Positions 11,437 through 29,910 of a DNA stretch of 64,000 bases are shown piece after piece. Source of the DNA: Alitta virens. Taxonomy: Eukaryota; Annelida; Polychaeta; Phyllodocida; Nereididae. The stretch's first letter is position 1; each line of letters opens with the position of its first letter. The position numbers were made by a program, and so were the translations under genes. The stretch spans positions 38,675,836-38,739,835 of the forward strand of contig OW028580.1 in assembly GCA_932294295.1 (NCBI GenBank), in the 5' to 3' direction. Below the pieces are notes generated by a model that saw only the letters and a list, made by a program, of their open reading frames with translations, did not search any database and was not told the DNA's origin.

Positions 11437-14040
11437 TTAAGGGGTATACGCAGGGGGCGGTGGGAGGAATGACATGGGGGCGTAATAATCAGGCGTTCCC
11501 GGAAGGTCCAAATCCATGCTGTCGTAATCATCCAGATGTTCCCGTAACTCAGCAGGTTCGTAATTTGGATACCTGCGCAATAAATTGCAAGCAGCCGCAA
11601 TGACAGACATTCCTCCCGCGGCTGCTACGAGGTAGAAACTAACATCAAATTGAATATCAACCTGCAAAACGAAGTGCAACAAAATTCTTAGAAATAATGG
11701 CATTTTTGAATTGTTGTTATTGTCTTAATATTTCTGTCAGTAACAGCATATAATTCTTATACAATCTAAATATTTCATACAAAATACAGTAAAAATTAAT
11801 AAGATGTTACCTCTTCTTCATATTACATTGTTAAATTCAGGTGTTCATACACAAGACGAAAACATAATTTATGAGCTATTTGATTACTTGCAACAGAAGT
11901 GCCGCATTACTAATCATGTCATCTGTTATTTACCATTTATTATTCCGGGAGACACTCCTTAATCATAACATGCATATGACTGATATGAGCATCAAGAATC
12001 GATCAATAACAAATGTTGCGACAAACCTTGCTAAATTTGTGGTGCTTAGTAGCATTTTGAAGAGATTCCAGAAGTTGAGTAACTAGGAAGCTGAATCCAT
12101 TTATGGTGACACAAACCACAACTGAAACACGAAACACAAATTTTTAGAACAAGGAAGAATAGCAAAGAGGGTCAACCATGTTGAATTATACATTTGATAT
12201 CATGAGAGATTTCATCAGTTCATAATATACTATAATAAAACCTAATAACTGTGTGATTCAGAGCCTTGAACTTCATGAGTGATGAGGTTGGGCTGGTGAA
12301 CCCACGAGTCCCTACGGGACTCGTGGGTTCTCTAGCCGAACCTCATCACGAGTGAAGTTCAATGCTCTGAACCACACAGTTATTAGGTTTTATTTATATC
12401 CCGCAATAACCTCTCAGTTATTATTTTTTATGAGAACTATTTTTCCAGCAGTGAGTAAGAATATTTTGTTTTTCTATCTGTTCTGCCTCACTCTGGTTGG
12501 TTGCCATGGTGATGACGTCACCATTTCAAAACAACAACGTCATGATTCAGCAAGGAGAGAGTCTTCAATATGAAGCACTTTCGGCCTTAAAATGGAGAGT
12601 TTATGGACATTTGAGTACATTTGAACCATATCTACTGAAATATTTTTGGATTTTATGCTCATTCAGGACCGAAAAGTGTATTTAAGACATGTAGTTACCC
12701 AGAAACTATGTGAACTGGGCTATTGTCACTGCTCAACTGACACTTCAGCAAATTTTCATTGTTGACTTTCTGAAGCTTCTTTCATGTTAAAATTGTACTC
12801 AGATTGAAGGAATCAAAAAGTTAATGGGGTTTCTTATGTCAGGTGAGGCTAATTTTGTTTATTTTATAGATTTTGGGAAGAATATTCAGTTGAAGTGATG
12901 ACTCTCATGACGTCACTGAGTTTGTGTGTGCTGTCCTGTGATTGGCCAGGCTGTTCTCTTTATAAGGGATAATGTATGTTATGAGGTTCACAACACTGAA
13001 CCTCATAGTGTGAACCTCATGGTTTTTCTATGAGGTTCACACTCTATTGCGGGATATATATTATATATACATAAAATATATACCGGTTAGTATATTGAAA
13101 ACAGCATTCCTTCGTAGAATTTTCATCATACGACTACTAGGGCCAGTCAGATCCAATAAGAATCCCATTAAGCTGAAGCTGATGCCGATAAAACATAAAG
13201 CGATAATGCTTCGCATCACTTGGACAATCTGCGGGGTGACACAGTCGATCATAACTAGAAAAAAAAGAGACACAATTTGGTTATTATTACTTGAGAAATA
13301 AAAAAACCTTACTCAACATCAGTATCTAGACAGAACTATCATAAATTGATAATGACCAATCAATAAGTCTGGTTTCACACCTACAAATTCCAATTATGAG
13401 TAACTGCTGTATCTTTAAAGCAATGCATATTAATGGAAATGAAATAATAGTAATAGTTGCTACAGATTATAGTAACACAAGTGCAGGAATTTTTTCATGG
13501 ATTCTCACCATCACGACGATAAGGACTGAAGTTGTAGACGAAATGCGAATCATGATACTCAGATGGCTCAGCAGGTTTCTTGACACTGCTCTCTTTGTGG
13601 CTTATGGTGCGCCTGAAATCACCCGTGTAAAAGAACTGGTAGACACCGAGAGAGTGTATGGAGCGATTACTATTAGCGTCTTTGCAACCACCTCCTCGTA
13701 TAGAGAACCAGTCCGGTTCAGCCATTGCAGTACACAGGATGACTATCACTACCATACTGCAAATTGCAGCGATGAAATTTCTCTCCTTCTGTTTAAACCT
13801 AAACCTTCTTCTTCGGTGGCTATGGTGATGGCTGTGTCTGTGCCTGTGGGGTGATCGTGAATGGCTTCTAGAGGTCCTTTCTGACCTCTCAGGAGCAGCA
13901 GAAGTCTCTTCTGGGGCATTATTGCCATCGCTCAATAAATTCTCACTACTTTCACTGCGACTAATGTCTTCAGATTGTTGACGCCTTTCCCTGGAATTTC
14001 TTCCCTGTCTATTCGTTCTCGATAAAAATGGGAAAGGCAT
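11437..14040 (-). CDS. TMEM127: transmembrane protein 127 homologue
   Basis: Four coding exons on the minus strand join in phase: 13509-14040, 13084-13254, 12027-12121 and 11437-11661, giving 340 residues. The four hydrophobic segments match human TMEM127: ILCTAMAEPDWF at the end of segment 1 (about 88-107), ALCFIGISFSLMGFLLDL, then TVVVCVTINGFSFL, then VSFYLVAAAGG with NLLRRYP. The C-terminus is PPPPAYTP, nearly identical to the human end and containing a PPxY-type WW-domain ligand. Human TMEM127 (238 residues) is an endosomal/lysosomal protein that dampens mTORC1 signalling and is a tumour suppressor. The difference here is a longer N-terminus of about 87 residues with a Ser-rich part and an Arg/His-rich cluster (RSPHRHRHSHHHSHRRRR). 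The first extracellular loop is also longer. Intron 2 is almost filled by foldback DNA. The start at 14040 is the first ATG of the open frame. Confidence 0.95.
12233..12395. repeat. 160-bp near-perfect palindrome in TMEM127 intron 2
   Basis: Two arms of about 80 bp mirror each other around 12313-12315. Inner arms are CCCACGAGTCCC / GGGACTCGTGGG, middle arms GATGAGGTT / AACCTCATC, and outer arms CCTAATAACTGTGTG / CACACAGTTATTAGG. There are only scattered mismatches. Such a structure is typical of a foldback MITE. As RNA it would form a long hairpin. Confidence 0.85.
12396..13058. mobile_element. element with TATATCCCGCAATA inverted ends
   Basis: TATATCCCGCAATA at about 12396-12409 and its complement at 13045-13058 face each other. 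The right side has four copies of ATGAGGTTC or its complement (12978-13040), a word also present in the adjacent palindrome, so the two are probably parts of one composite element. The interior has an RFX/CRE-like GTTGCCATGGTGATGACGTC near 12500 and a second TGACGTCA near 12909. No transposase is visible. Confidence 0.55.
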
Positions 14041-14364
14041 CTTCAGTTAGTGACAATAAAACACACCAATATTCCAAACTACAAACGAGCTCCTTCCGAT
14101 GACCTAGGTTCTGTCATTTTGCTGTCAAAAATTTGACATTTCATAATTGTCAAAACAAACTCTTCCTCATCGTACGATCTTACCGGAAGTAGAAATATTG
14201 ACAAATGCTAAAATGTAATCTATAAATTTCATTTATGGTATAAAATTATAGAAATCCATATTTGATAAACTATTGTTTATTTCTGTCATAAAATTGCTAT
14301 TTGCATTTTTGTTATTGAAAAGTAATCCAATGCATTTCAAGCATTTGTTATCAATGAAAACAAA
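14041..14364. promoter_or_regulatory. bidirectional promoter region TMEM127 / MED28
   Basis: The 324 bp between the two divergent start codons must hold both 5' UTRs and a shared promoter, unless upstream noncoding exons exist. The MED28 start codon lies inside CAAAATGGCGGC (14361-14372), a YY1-type site found identically at 27577-27588 between NMNAT and NOP14. No TATA box is evident. Confidence 0.6.
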
Positions 14365-16576
14365 ATGGCGGCCAGTGGCAATCCAAATTTAGTGGATGAG
14401 CTTGAACAAGCCTTTCAGGTGGTTTATTGCTTTAATTTTGATATTTTAAAACCCTAAAAAGGTCTCTTGAATGTTTCTTCTTCTTTTGTACTAATTAAAT
14501 CTGTGGTAAGATTTTTAAATTAAGGTATTACAGTATATTTGGATTATCGCTCATGCTCCAGCCGGCTCAACCTGGGGACCCCTTGCCCCCTCGATCACGG
14601 TTTTATGGTATTTTCTTCGTTAATTTTTGGTGTAAAGCAATATTATGGACATCTTTTTATAGATCTCATTGATACGAAAAATTTCGTGGCAAGTATTCCG
14701 CTGTGGAAGCTTTATCAACCGAGTAATCGCCGGAGTCAGATTTGTCGACGAAATGGTCATTGGGCAGATTAGCTGTCAACGATATTGCATTAATATGTCA
14801 ACAAGCAACGACTTTGTGTCTGCCAAATTTATACAAGTTGGTTTGTCAACGAATTTGTACCAGGCCTTCTAATGTGTCAACGACTTGGTTGTCGACGATT
14901 TTGCGTGTCGACGAATTGACCTGTATTCCGGCGACTTGACTCCGTCCAAGGTTGGCTATTTGGCTGAAGCTCCATCGGTGACTGCCCCCGGACCGCCAGC
15001 TGCAACCCCCGCTTCCGCTTTCGTCCGGTCAATGCGTCGACACGCAATTGTGATGCAAATTCCTCGACACATATGTTTATGCCAAGTCCTCGACACCAGG
15101 GTGGATCCAGAAAATATTTCATGGGAGGGGAGTTGACAAATTAAAATGTATTTCGGGGACCACTGAATTTTTAATGATGAAGTTCGCTGTCTGTGATTAA
15201 GTCCTCCCATGATAACAACCTGCAAATTTCATTTGCCATATCAAATCAAGGTTCAGTCATGGAAATTTATATTTTGGCTATAGGTGGAAAAGTCTGGAAA
15301 AATTATTTTCTCGCACTCTGCTGGACACCCTGGACCATTTATAGCCTATCATCCACTAGGGGGCTGTAACGGTCAACTGAGCTTGCCGCCTGTGAGCGTT
15401 CCAATAAATTGCAATCACAACAACCTTGGACAGAAAGCCCTGGTCGTATGCACTGGGTTACTGATAGGGCATGAACATGCCTGATGTCAGTTGGTGGCAA
15501 TGATGCCTACAGGTGGCCAATGGTTCTGTTACAGGCAGGCATATGAGAAAGAAGTGACAGAAGTGTGACCATTGGCTCCAGAGTTTATGCAATAAATGAC
15601 TAACACCTGGTAGCAAAACAATTGAAAATTTATGTTTGATTTGCTGTAAATAATCCTTTCTCTATTTGGCTCCTTACCTAATATTATATTCACGCCCTGT
15701 ACTTTTTCTTTTTCCAGAACTGCATATCTGGGTTTACAAGTCAAGAGTATTTCAACATAAATGAAACTGATGAGGTCAAAGCAAGTATGTGTCATTACGT
15801 TTCTTAATTACTTTACTAAATCTAAGTTTTTGTTTACAGGAGATTAATTTTCATGTCATTGCTCTTTCTACATTGTAGGTGTGGATCAATCTGTAACAAA
15901 ATTTATGGACATTGCGCGACAGTTGGAAAGTCACTTTTTGCAAAAGCGTCTTGCTCTGTCAATGTACAAGCCGGAACAAATGGTCAAGGAGGTATGTATT
16001 CAGTCACTTTAGCAAAATTAATGTAACTGCAGTTATCAGTATTCACTATTATAATCATACTGGTTAAATCGCTATCGGGTTTGTTTTATTTAATGTAGCA
16101 GTGTACAATGACTGATTTCAAATTTTGTGAGCACTGTGAAACTATTGAAGTAATAACAATTACTTCTGACTACTTATGGTTAAACAGTTTGCGGATATTG
16201 CTAAAGTAAGTGATTATTTTGTTCGAAGGATGTGAAGGAGTTACAACTCGAACTCCAAAGGAAAGATGCCTTGATGCAGAAGCATTACGACAAGTTACAG
16301 CTGTGGCAGAAAATGTTGACGCAAGCTCAGACAGGACAGACGGCACCGATTCAACCACAAACAATGGGACCACAGCAGATGCCCCCAGGCATGGCTCAGC
16401 CCGGTATGCCCCCTCAAGGAATGCAGCCTCAAATGCCTCAGCAAGTTCCTCAAGTTGCTGTCTCCGCAGCTCAACAGATGGCAGCAGTGCAGCAGATGCA
16501 CAATCAATACCCCGCGGGCCCCCTAGCGTATCTTGAACAAACTACGTCAAGTATTGGATTACCAGAGAGAAGATGA
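14365..16576 (+). CDS. MED28: Mediator complex subunit 28
   Basis: Four coding exons join in phase: 14365-14418, 15718-15784, 15879-15991 and 16229-16576, giving 193 residues (human 178). Family words are [10 protein letters not shown] near the N-terminus, then [19 protein letters not shown], then [18 protein letters not shown], then the coiled-coil [19 protein letters not shown], and the terminal [16 protein letters not shown], which aligns with human GSLAYLEQASANIPAP. MED28 is a metazoan head-module subunit of Mediator in the nucleus, helping RNA polymerase II initiation. A Gln/Pro/Met-rich insert (about residues 110-172, with repeated PQxMPP words) replaces the short human linker and adds length. 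The start codon is the first ATG of exon 1 and gives MAASGNP, as in other MED28 proteins. It is head to head with TMEM127. Confidence 0.96.
16188..16205 (+). other. candidate 18-nt microexon in MED28
   Basis: Between exons 3 and 4, GGTTAAACAG precedes TTTGCGGATATTGCTAAA, which is followed by a strong GTAAGTG donor. It is phase-compatible and would insert FADIAK between KE and DVKEL. Human MED28 has no residues there, so it may be optional or a chance match. Confidence 0.3.
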
Positions 16577-17212
16577 GAGTTTCTGTTCTCTTCATGATCC
16601 CCTACATGAATTGTGACTGTGTTTACCCGACACATGGACTATTGACAATACGGTACAATTTGGTACAATGTGGTACAATGAGACGTTGTTAGCAGTAGTT
16701 GTGCAAAGCCAACTATTTGAGGTGTAAATAAGATTCATATCTTTCACAATTGCTACAAATTGTGACGTATATATATTTATAAAAAAAATTATTAAAAAAA
16801 GTATAACAAGGAACGCATGTTGCATTTGCACTGCTTTTATTGAATGAAGTACCTTTAATAACAAGTAAACCAGTACTTGACACAAAAACAGTGGAAAATT
16901 AGCCCAAGTGCGGTTTAATGAGTATCCATAATTGCGGTAGTACTGACTAAAGTACATTAAAAAAAATGCCAGTGCAAGGGTAAATTCACTATATCATAAT
17001 TATGAGATCATATAATGAAAGAAGGGAAATGAGGTATATATCTGATACAAGATAAAATATTTGCTCTGACAATTACTAATGTCAAATGAGTGACTGGTTT
17101 AATGGCATCATTTAATAAATGTTTGGCCTTCATTTTTATGCTGAATACTGATAGATTTAAGCAGCAGATATTTTCGATTGGGTTTGTATTTTATACACTT
17201 TGGCACACGAGT
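16577..17212 (+). other. MED28 3' UTR and flank
   Basis: No open frame of note. ATTAAA near 16791 in an A-rich stretch is a possible polyadenylation signal. The words GGTACAATTTGGTACAATGTGGTACAATG (positions 16651-16679) form a short threefold repeat. Confidence 0.35.
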
Positions 17213-17220
17213 GACAAATT

Positions 17221-17788
17221 GGAGTATGGTCAAGTCGGCCGCCAGATGTATCGTCCGCTACCAACTCGTCCGCTGGCCGACCGACTCGTCCGCCGCCTGA
17301 GGCTGACTCGTCCGCCGTCTAAGACCGACTCGATCATCCGCTGCCCTGTGTCGGATGCGATAACCATTTGCCGACTCGTCCGAAGGCAAAAAGAGAAGGG
17401 GGGGGGGGGGGCCAGGGCTGACGTCAACGGCTGCATCCTAGCGGCCGCTGACGTCCAACGGGGACCAAGCATCTGCCCTACATCCCCTCAACTGGTCCTT
17501 TGCAAAAATTGAGAATTGCAATTGGCTAATTGCATCCCAGTTTTGCAATCAAAGCTGAGGTAAAAGGAGCTAATTGAAATTAGTATGCCAACTGGGATGT
17601 AATTAGCCAATTGCAATTCTCAATTTTTGCAAAGGACCAGTTGATTCTTAGTGGCGGACCAGTTGACTCATAGTAGTGGGCCAGTTGACCACCGGTAGCG
17701 GACGAGTTGACCAGACTGGCGGACCAGCTATACAGGCGGGCGAGTTGGTCAGAGGACCAGTCGTCGGGCGGACCACTTGACTTGACCC
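17221..17788. mobile_element. foldback transposon with 8-bp target duplication
   Basis: GACAAATT flanks the element exactly on both sides (17213-17220 and 17789-17796). The left arm holds several short repeats of the type ACTCGTCCGC, and the right arm their complements, GGCGGACCAGTTGAC and variants. The inner arms are long: ACTGGTCCTTTGCAAAAATT onward (17491-17540) is mirrored at about 17591-17642. No protein is encoded. GC-rich arms in AT-rich surroundings and a run of twelve or more G near 17400 also stand out. It is a non-autonomous foldback element of an 8-bp-duplication superfamily. Confidence 0.85.
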
Positions 17789-17928
17789 GACAAATTACAG
17801 AATAAGTAAGAGTGCTACATTAGTACAGTTTCTTTGAGATTAAGTTAAAAGTTATTTGCGCCACTGCGGACCATCAAAATTGCAATGTACAACACTTTGC
17901 ACTAAAAGCATTGTTAATATCTAGGGTG

Positions 17929-17965
17929 GGAGTCCAGCTCAGTGGTAGCACTTTGAGCTGGATAT
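17929..17965 (+). repeat. SINE family B head fragment
   Basis: GGTGGGAGTCCAGCTCAGTG and GTAGCACTTTGAGCTGG match the A-box end of SINE family B (37748 onwards). It breaks off before the B box. Confidence 0.45.
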
Positions 17966-19611
17966 TGAAATCTGTTAACATTTATGTAAAAAGAAATAGA
18001 GGAACACTGATAAGAAAAGTACAATTAAGTTGATAGGCAGAGTCAGAAATATCACAAGACTCTACAAGTATCAGTGACGTGATAATTAATTCAACAGCAG
18101 ATCTAGACATTAATATGAATAACTGAGTGGTAAAAAAATGCCTACACTGAAACTAATCCACAATACAACAAGCAACATTACAATATATTGTGCATCATAA
18201 TATAATGAGAATGTGCTGTCACAATTATAAAACCAACTACATTAAATGATCAACTTAAAATCTTAACTGAACTAGTGACATCTCGATTACAAATAACATT
18301 CGATTCAACATCGATACAGCATAACGTGAGATTTAACCATACAGTTCAACGTGAACTTAGGAAACCTAGGAAACTATGACATGTTTCTTTCGATCTGTGT
18401 AATTCATTCCTGGATCCAGCCAGAAGTCTTCCACAATATCCATAACAATTAACATTAAATAAACTTCATAAAGTACAAATAATACCTATTAACATAGATA
18501 GGTGCAATTGAATTGTGAAATTGTGCATGCTTAAAAAAAGGTTTCACAATTAATTGTAATATACATAATAATGCTGTATTGGTGATGTTAAGCCGGTGAA
18601 TGCTTTTATTCCTACATAAGTGTATTTGTGCTCACTAGGCATTGATAATGATACAATATTTAAACAAATGGTAAACAAAACTTGAATGATACAAGGATAT
18701 AACAGCAATCACTACAGTTAGCATGAAACACCCTTATATTACTACAACAGTCAAATAGCTTGTTATTTCAACAGCTGAAATTAAATAAACACAATGTCAT
18801 ACTTTCCACATGACAACAATTTTGCCATTGTCATTGGCCATTTAACATTTAAACTTCTTATGAGCCGCAAAAATCACTAGAACGAGCGATATATATATAT
18901 ATGAATAGGGTCTGCACAATTAAAACTATTTTGCAATCTGCTTTACTTCATCTACAATAAATGTTGAATGTCATATTACTACATAAAACAAGCACCAGAT
19001 TTGTTTTAGCACTGATTTGTAGACTAGGTGCCATCTAGTGGGTCACCTTTTAAATACAACCATCCAGTGGGTCACCTTTTAAATACACAATGTAATGACT
19101 GATACATGTCTAAGTCCATGCAATAGATGGTATTGTGAATTTGTATTATATATTGTATTGTCAGTTGCAAAGGACACATGCAGCAATCAGTGTCTAGGTG
19201 GTGTTCACATTCAAAATTATACAGTGTATTATTACATATAGCAGAACAAGGATACTACAGGTAGTGAACGGTGGTTTACTCTTTGTAGTTAATATGCACT
19301 ATCAATGGCAAGAACAACATAAGGTAACAAGGTAGTGCATGATGATAATAAAATTATGCATGATGATAAATCACCTTGCGAACAAATGTGAAATTCGTTG
19401 ATTATGGTGTCTTCATGAGGTTTATTTTATCAAGACCACTGCTTGTGACTTTCTTGCAATTCATCCGCAATGCCATTATACTTGATAGCATCTCTCATGT
19501 AAAGTCTGTTGTGTACATCGACAATACTTTCACAGCACCTAGTCAAGACCTGGCAATTTCCTTATTTTCTAATTTGCCAGGTCATACCTGTGATGGAATC
19601 ATGTAGGTCAT
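17966..19611. other. gene-free stretch with one short tandem duplication
   Basis: I see no exon or transposon here. A 33-bp direct duplication sits at about 19030-19085 (CAGTGGGTCACCTTTTAAAT twice). The rest is AT-rich sequence. Confidence 0.5.
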
Positions 19612-19619
19612 AAATGTGC

Positions 19620-19921
19620 GGGTTTAATCCAGTATAGCGGACCGAAATTATTGATCATATTTGGCATTCATGAAACATGAAAATAATCACTATTTTTAAC
19701 CAAATTTCGTTCTGGTACACAATAAGAATACATTTGGGTAGAGTAGCAGGGGTTTGGGGCAGCAGCCCTCAAGAAAATGTAATATAAATTATGGTAAACT
19801 TGCGTTCTTGCCTCAGTTTGTGACGTCACTCATTGAATTCAAACATTTTACGTCATAGGCCTGGCAACGAGGCTCTCTAAATATGGTCAATAATTTGGGT
19901 CCGCTATACTGCACTTTGTCC
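19620..19921 (+). mobile_element. MITE family M1, copy 2
   Basis: It has the same ends as copy 1 (CAGTATAGCGGACC at the left, GGTCCGCTATACTGCACT at the right) and a perfect 8-bp duplication AAATGTGC (19612-19619 and 19922-19929). A CRE-like GTGACGTCAC is at 19820-19829. It lies just beyond the 3' end of the NMNAT coding region, possibly in its 3' UTR or flank. Confidence 0.9.
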
Positions 19922-20230
19922 AAATGTGCAACACCTATGATAATTACTTACAAAGGTTTTGCATTAATACTGAAATGGCAGTCAAAACCCTTACTTTACG
20001 AATGCCCTAGCTGCTTAACGAAAAATGCGAAAGCAACTAAAATCTTCCATGTTCGATTTAAAGTCTCATCTCAGGTGCTATATATCATAATTTGTTACAT
20101 TTTGATTTCACAGATCTGTCACCAAGCATTTATCCTTATACGGGTTGCTGTGAAGCCTGCTTCTTAACTGCACTTTCTGAACAGTCTGAACAGTCTGCAC
20201 CGTTCGCAGTAATCTTGTTTCAGACTGTCC

Positions 20231-27687
<7,457 letters not shown>

Positions 27688-28485
27688 GTAAGTGCGAAAA
27701 CACTCAATTTTATCTTTCTGTGATGTTAGTGGTAAATTTTAGTCGAAAACGTTGCTGACACACAGAAAATGTTACTGATGTGTGCGATAATATATGGAAT
27801 CCACATTCTAGCACATGGTTCATGGCCAACAAACCTGCATTTTGCTGTTGTCTAGTGTCTGGTTGGGTGTGTGGGGCTTCTGTGATTGCCTACGAGTTCG
27901 TGTTGGCTCATTGTAGCATTTAGCTTTTTAAGGAGTCACCATTTACCACTCGATTGCAATTCACTTGATAACTGTCAATTGGTTGTTTGAACATTTTTTG
28001 TTGAATACACGACACTAGTGTTTGCTTCTTGTACAGTGTGTTTAGTCGTTCAATTGCAATTCATAATTCTCAGCTGTCACTAGCCTGTCAGTTGTCAAAG
28101 CTAGCTTTCAATGTCATGTTTCTGTCTAATTACAGTTCCCCTGTCATGACTTGTCATGCTCATATTATCAGCATATGTTTAATTAAACCTGATAAAATGT
28201 TTTTATTTCACTTATATAAATTTAACCATTTAAATGACAAATAGATTAGTACTTCTCTCTGTCAAAAAAATTCTGTCTATCTATTCTTTTTAATACATTC
28301 TCACTTGAATAGGAATAAATCAAAGTGCATAATATGTCAAATAGATTAGTGCACCAACATTACATGAGTCCATTTAATTTAGCTGTTCATGTGATTTAAC
28401 TTGAAGATACTTATTTTTGCAATTTGTAAGATGTAATATTCTTTATTTCAGCTGAAGCTCTGACAGTTAATGAGATTATATCGAA

Positions 28486-29113
28486 ATGGGTAAAGCAAAG
28501 AAGAAACGCATCTCAGACCAAGTGCGAACAAAGAAAAGCAAGGATTCAAAGAGAGTCAACCCTTTTGAAGTTAAAATAAATAGACAAAAGCACAATGTGA
28601 TTGGGAAGAAATTGACTAAATTTGACAAAGGCATGCCTGGAGTGTCTCGCTCTAAAGCTATTGAAAAGGTAAGAACAATCTCATCTATTTGCTGCTATAT
28701 GACTAACTTATTATGTTCATGGTTGAATATATATATTTCATGTGAATATTCAGTAACTGATCATGACGTTACACATGAATACATTTCTTTTGAACTTGGT
28801 AGCAAACATTTGGTTTATCTTAGTTTGAAAAATTAGAAATTCAGTGATTGTTTACAAGTTATGCTTTCATTACTAAAACAAATTGTTGTATGTTTTTGTA
28901 GTATAATGTCTGTAATACATATAGATGTATTCATCAGAGAAGAATGCACATGGATTGATGTAATCTACTTCATTACAGAGAAAAGCTACATTACTCCAGG
29001 AGTACAAACGGCGTAACAAAAATAACAAGCTCATTGACAAACGATTTGGAGAAAATGACCCTGACATGGACCCTGAGGAGAAAATGTTGAAGAGATTTGC
29101 TCTGGAGAAAAGG
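28486..29113 (+). CDS. NOP14: nucleolar protein 14, first two coding exons only
   Basis: Exons 28486-28668 and 28979-29113 join in phase and give the first 106 residues. The 5' UTR continues to an acceptor at 28450-28451. Family words are NPFEVKINRQKHNVIGKKL, then GMPGVSRSKAIEKRKATLLQ, EYKRRNKNNKLIDKRFGE and DPEEKMLKRFALEKR, aligning with human NPFEVKVNRQ, GLPGVSRARALRKR, DKRFGEY and SPEEKMMKRFALE. The N-terminus is lysine/arginine-rich, as expected for a nucleolar protein. NOP14 is a small-subunit processome component needed for 18S rRNA maturation and 40S assembly. Human NOP14 is about 857 residues, so most of the protein is missing. After the strong GTAAGG donor at 29114 I could not find the next expected exon (NLNEDEELTHYGQSL-like) before 64000. 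Either the intron exceeds 34 kb or this is a partial copy. Confidence 0.9.
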
Positions 29114-29569
29114 GTAAGGAGAATTTTTTGTTTTCGATCGACAGCAAGTGCAACTTTTGTTGCTTTTTTATTTGTACATGTATGAATCATTTGACTGTTG
29201 AGTCTTTGAGAGTGTGAGACCAAGGTTACATGAAAAATGTTCAGTGGACTACATCAACTTGTGCAGGCATTTAGATTTTCGGGTATATTTAAATATTGCA
29301 TGAACTGTCAGGCAGGTACAGGAGAAATGTCAAAGTAATTTGCAGTTTGATGACATTATCATATGAAGAAGACAAACTACAAATGGTGTTAATATGACAA
29401 GAATCAAGCTGAGCTCCTACTGTAATTTTTCTTGGGGCAGCTGGAAAATGTATCATTGCAATTTAGACAACTTCATTATTAAGATGCTTTGGCCTTAGTC
29501 CTTCAAAAGAAATTCACACCTAGGGCGCAAGTGTATTGTTAGGTTGCTTTGGGTAGTATGCATTCTGTA

Positions 29570-29902
29570 TAGATATGCTTTATATTGATGAATCAAGAAA
29601 ATATCAATATAGAAATTCATGTTTCGATTCTTTGTTATCCTCTATAATGCCATGATGAGCACTTAACTACACAGCCCCCACCCCAAATTGCATACTATAT
29701 TGCCTTACAAATTTAGTAGTTATCACATTAACAGGTAATTGGTTTGACAATGACTTGGGAGTTATTATGTCATATTCCTTTGACTAATGGTTCCATTTCT
29801 AACAGGGAATGCTGATAATATAAAATGTGCAAGTTTTTGCGATACCAAAGTGGAATACTGATATCGATATTGAATCAAAAATGTATATCAATGAGAACCC
29901 TA
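29570..29902 (+). mobile_element. hAT-like MITE family M2, copy 2, interrupted
   Basis: It shares CATGTTTCGATTCTTTGTT and AATACTGATATCGATAT-type words with 10586-10776. Flanks ATTCTGTA and ATTCTGCA form an imperfect 8-bp duplication. About 165 bp of unrelated sequence (29640-29805) is inserted in the middle. The left end is decayed. Confidence 0.55.
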
Positions 29903-29910
29903 ATTCTGCA

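Noticed and set aside
16210..16536. 108-residue Ser/Thr-rich frame overlapping MED28 exon 4
   Set aside because: A shifted reading of the Gln/Pro-rich MED28 exon; the MED28 frame matches the family.
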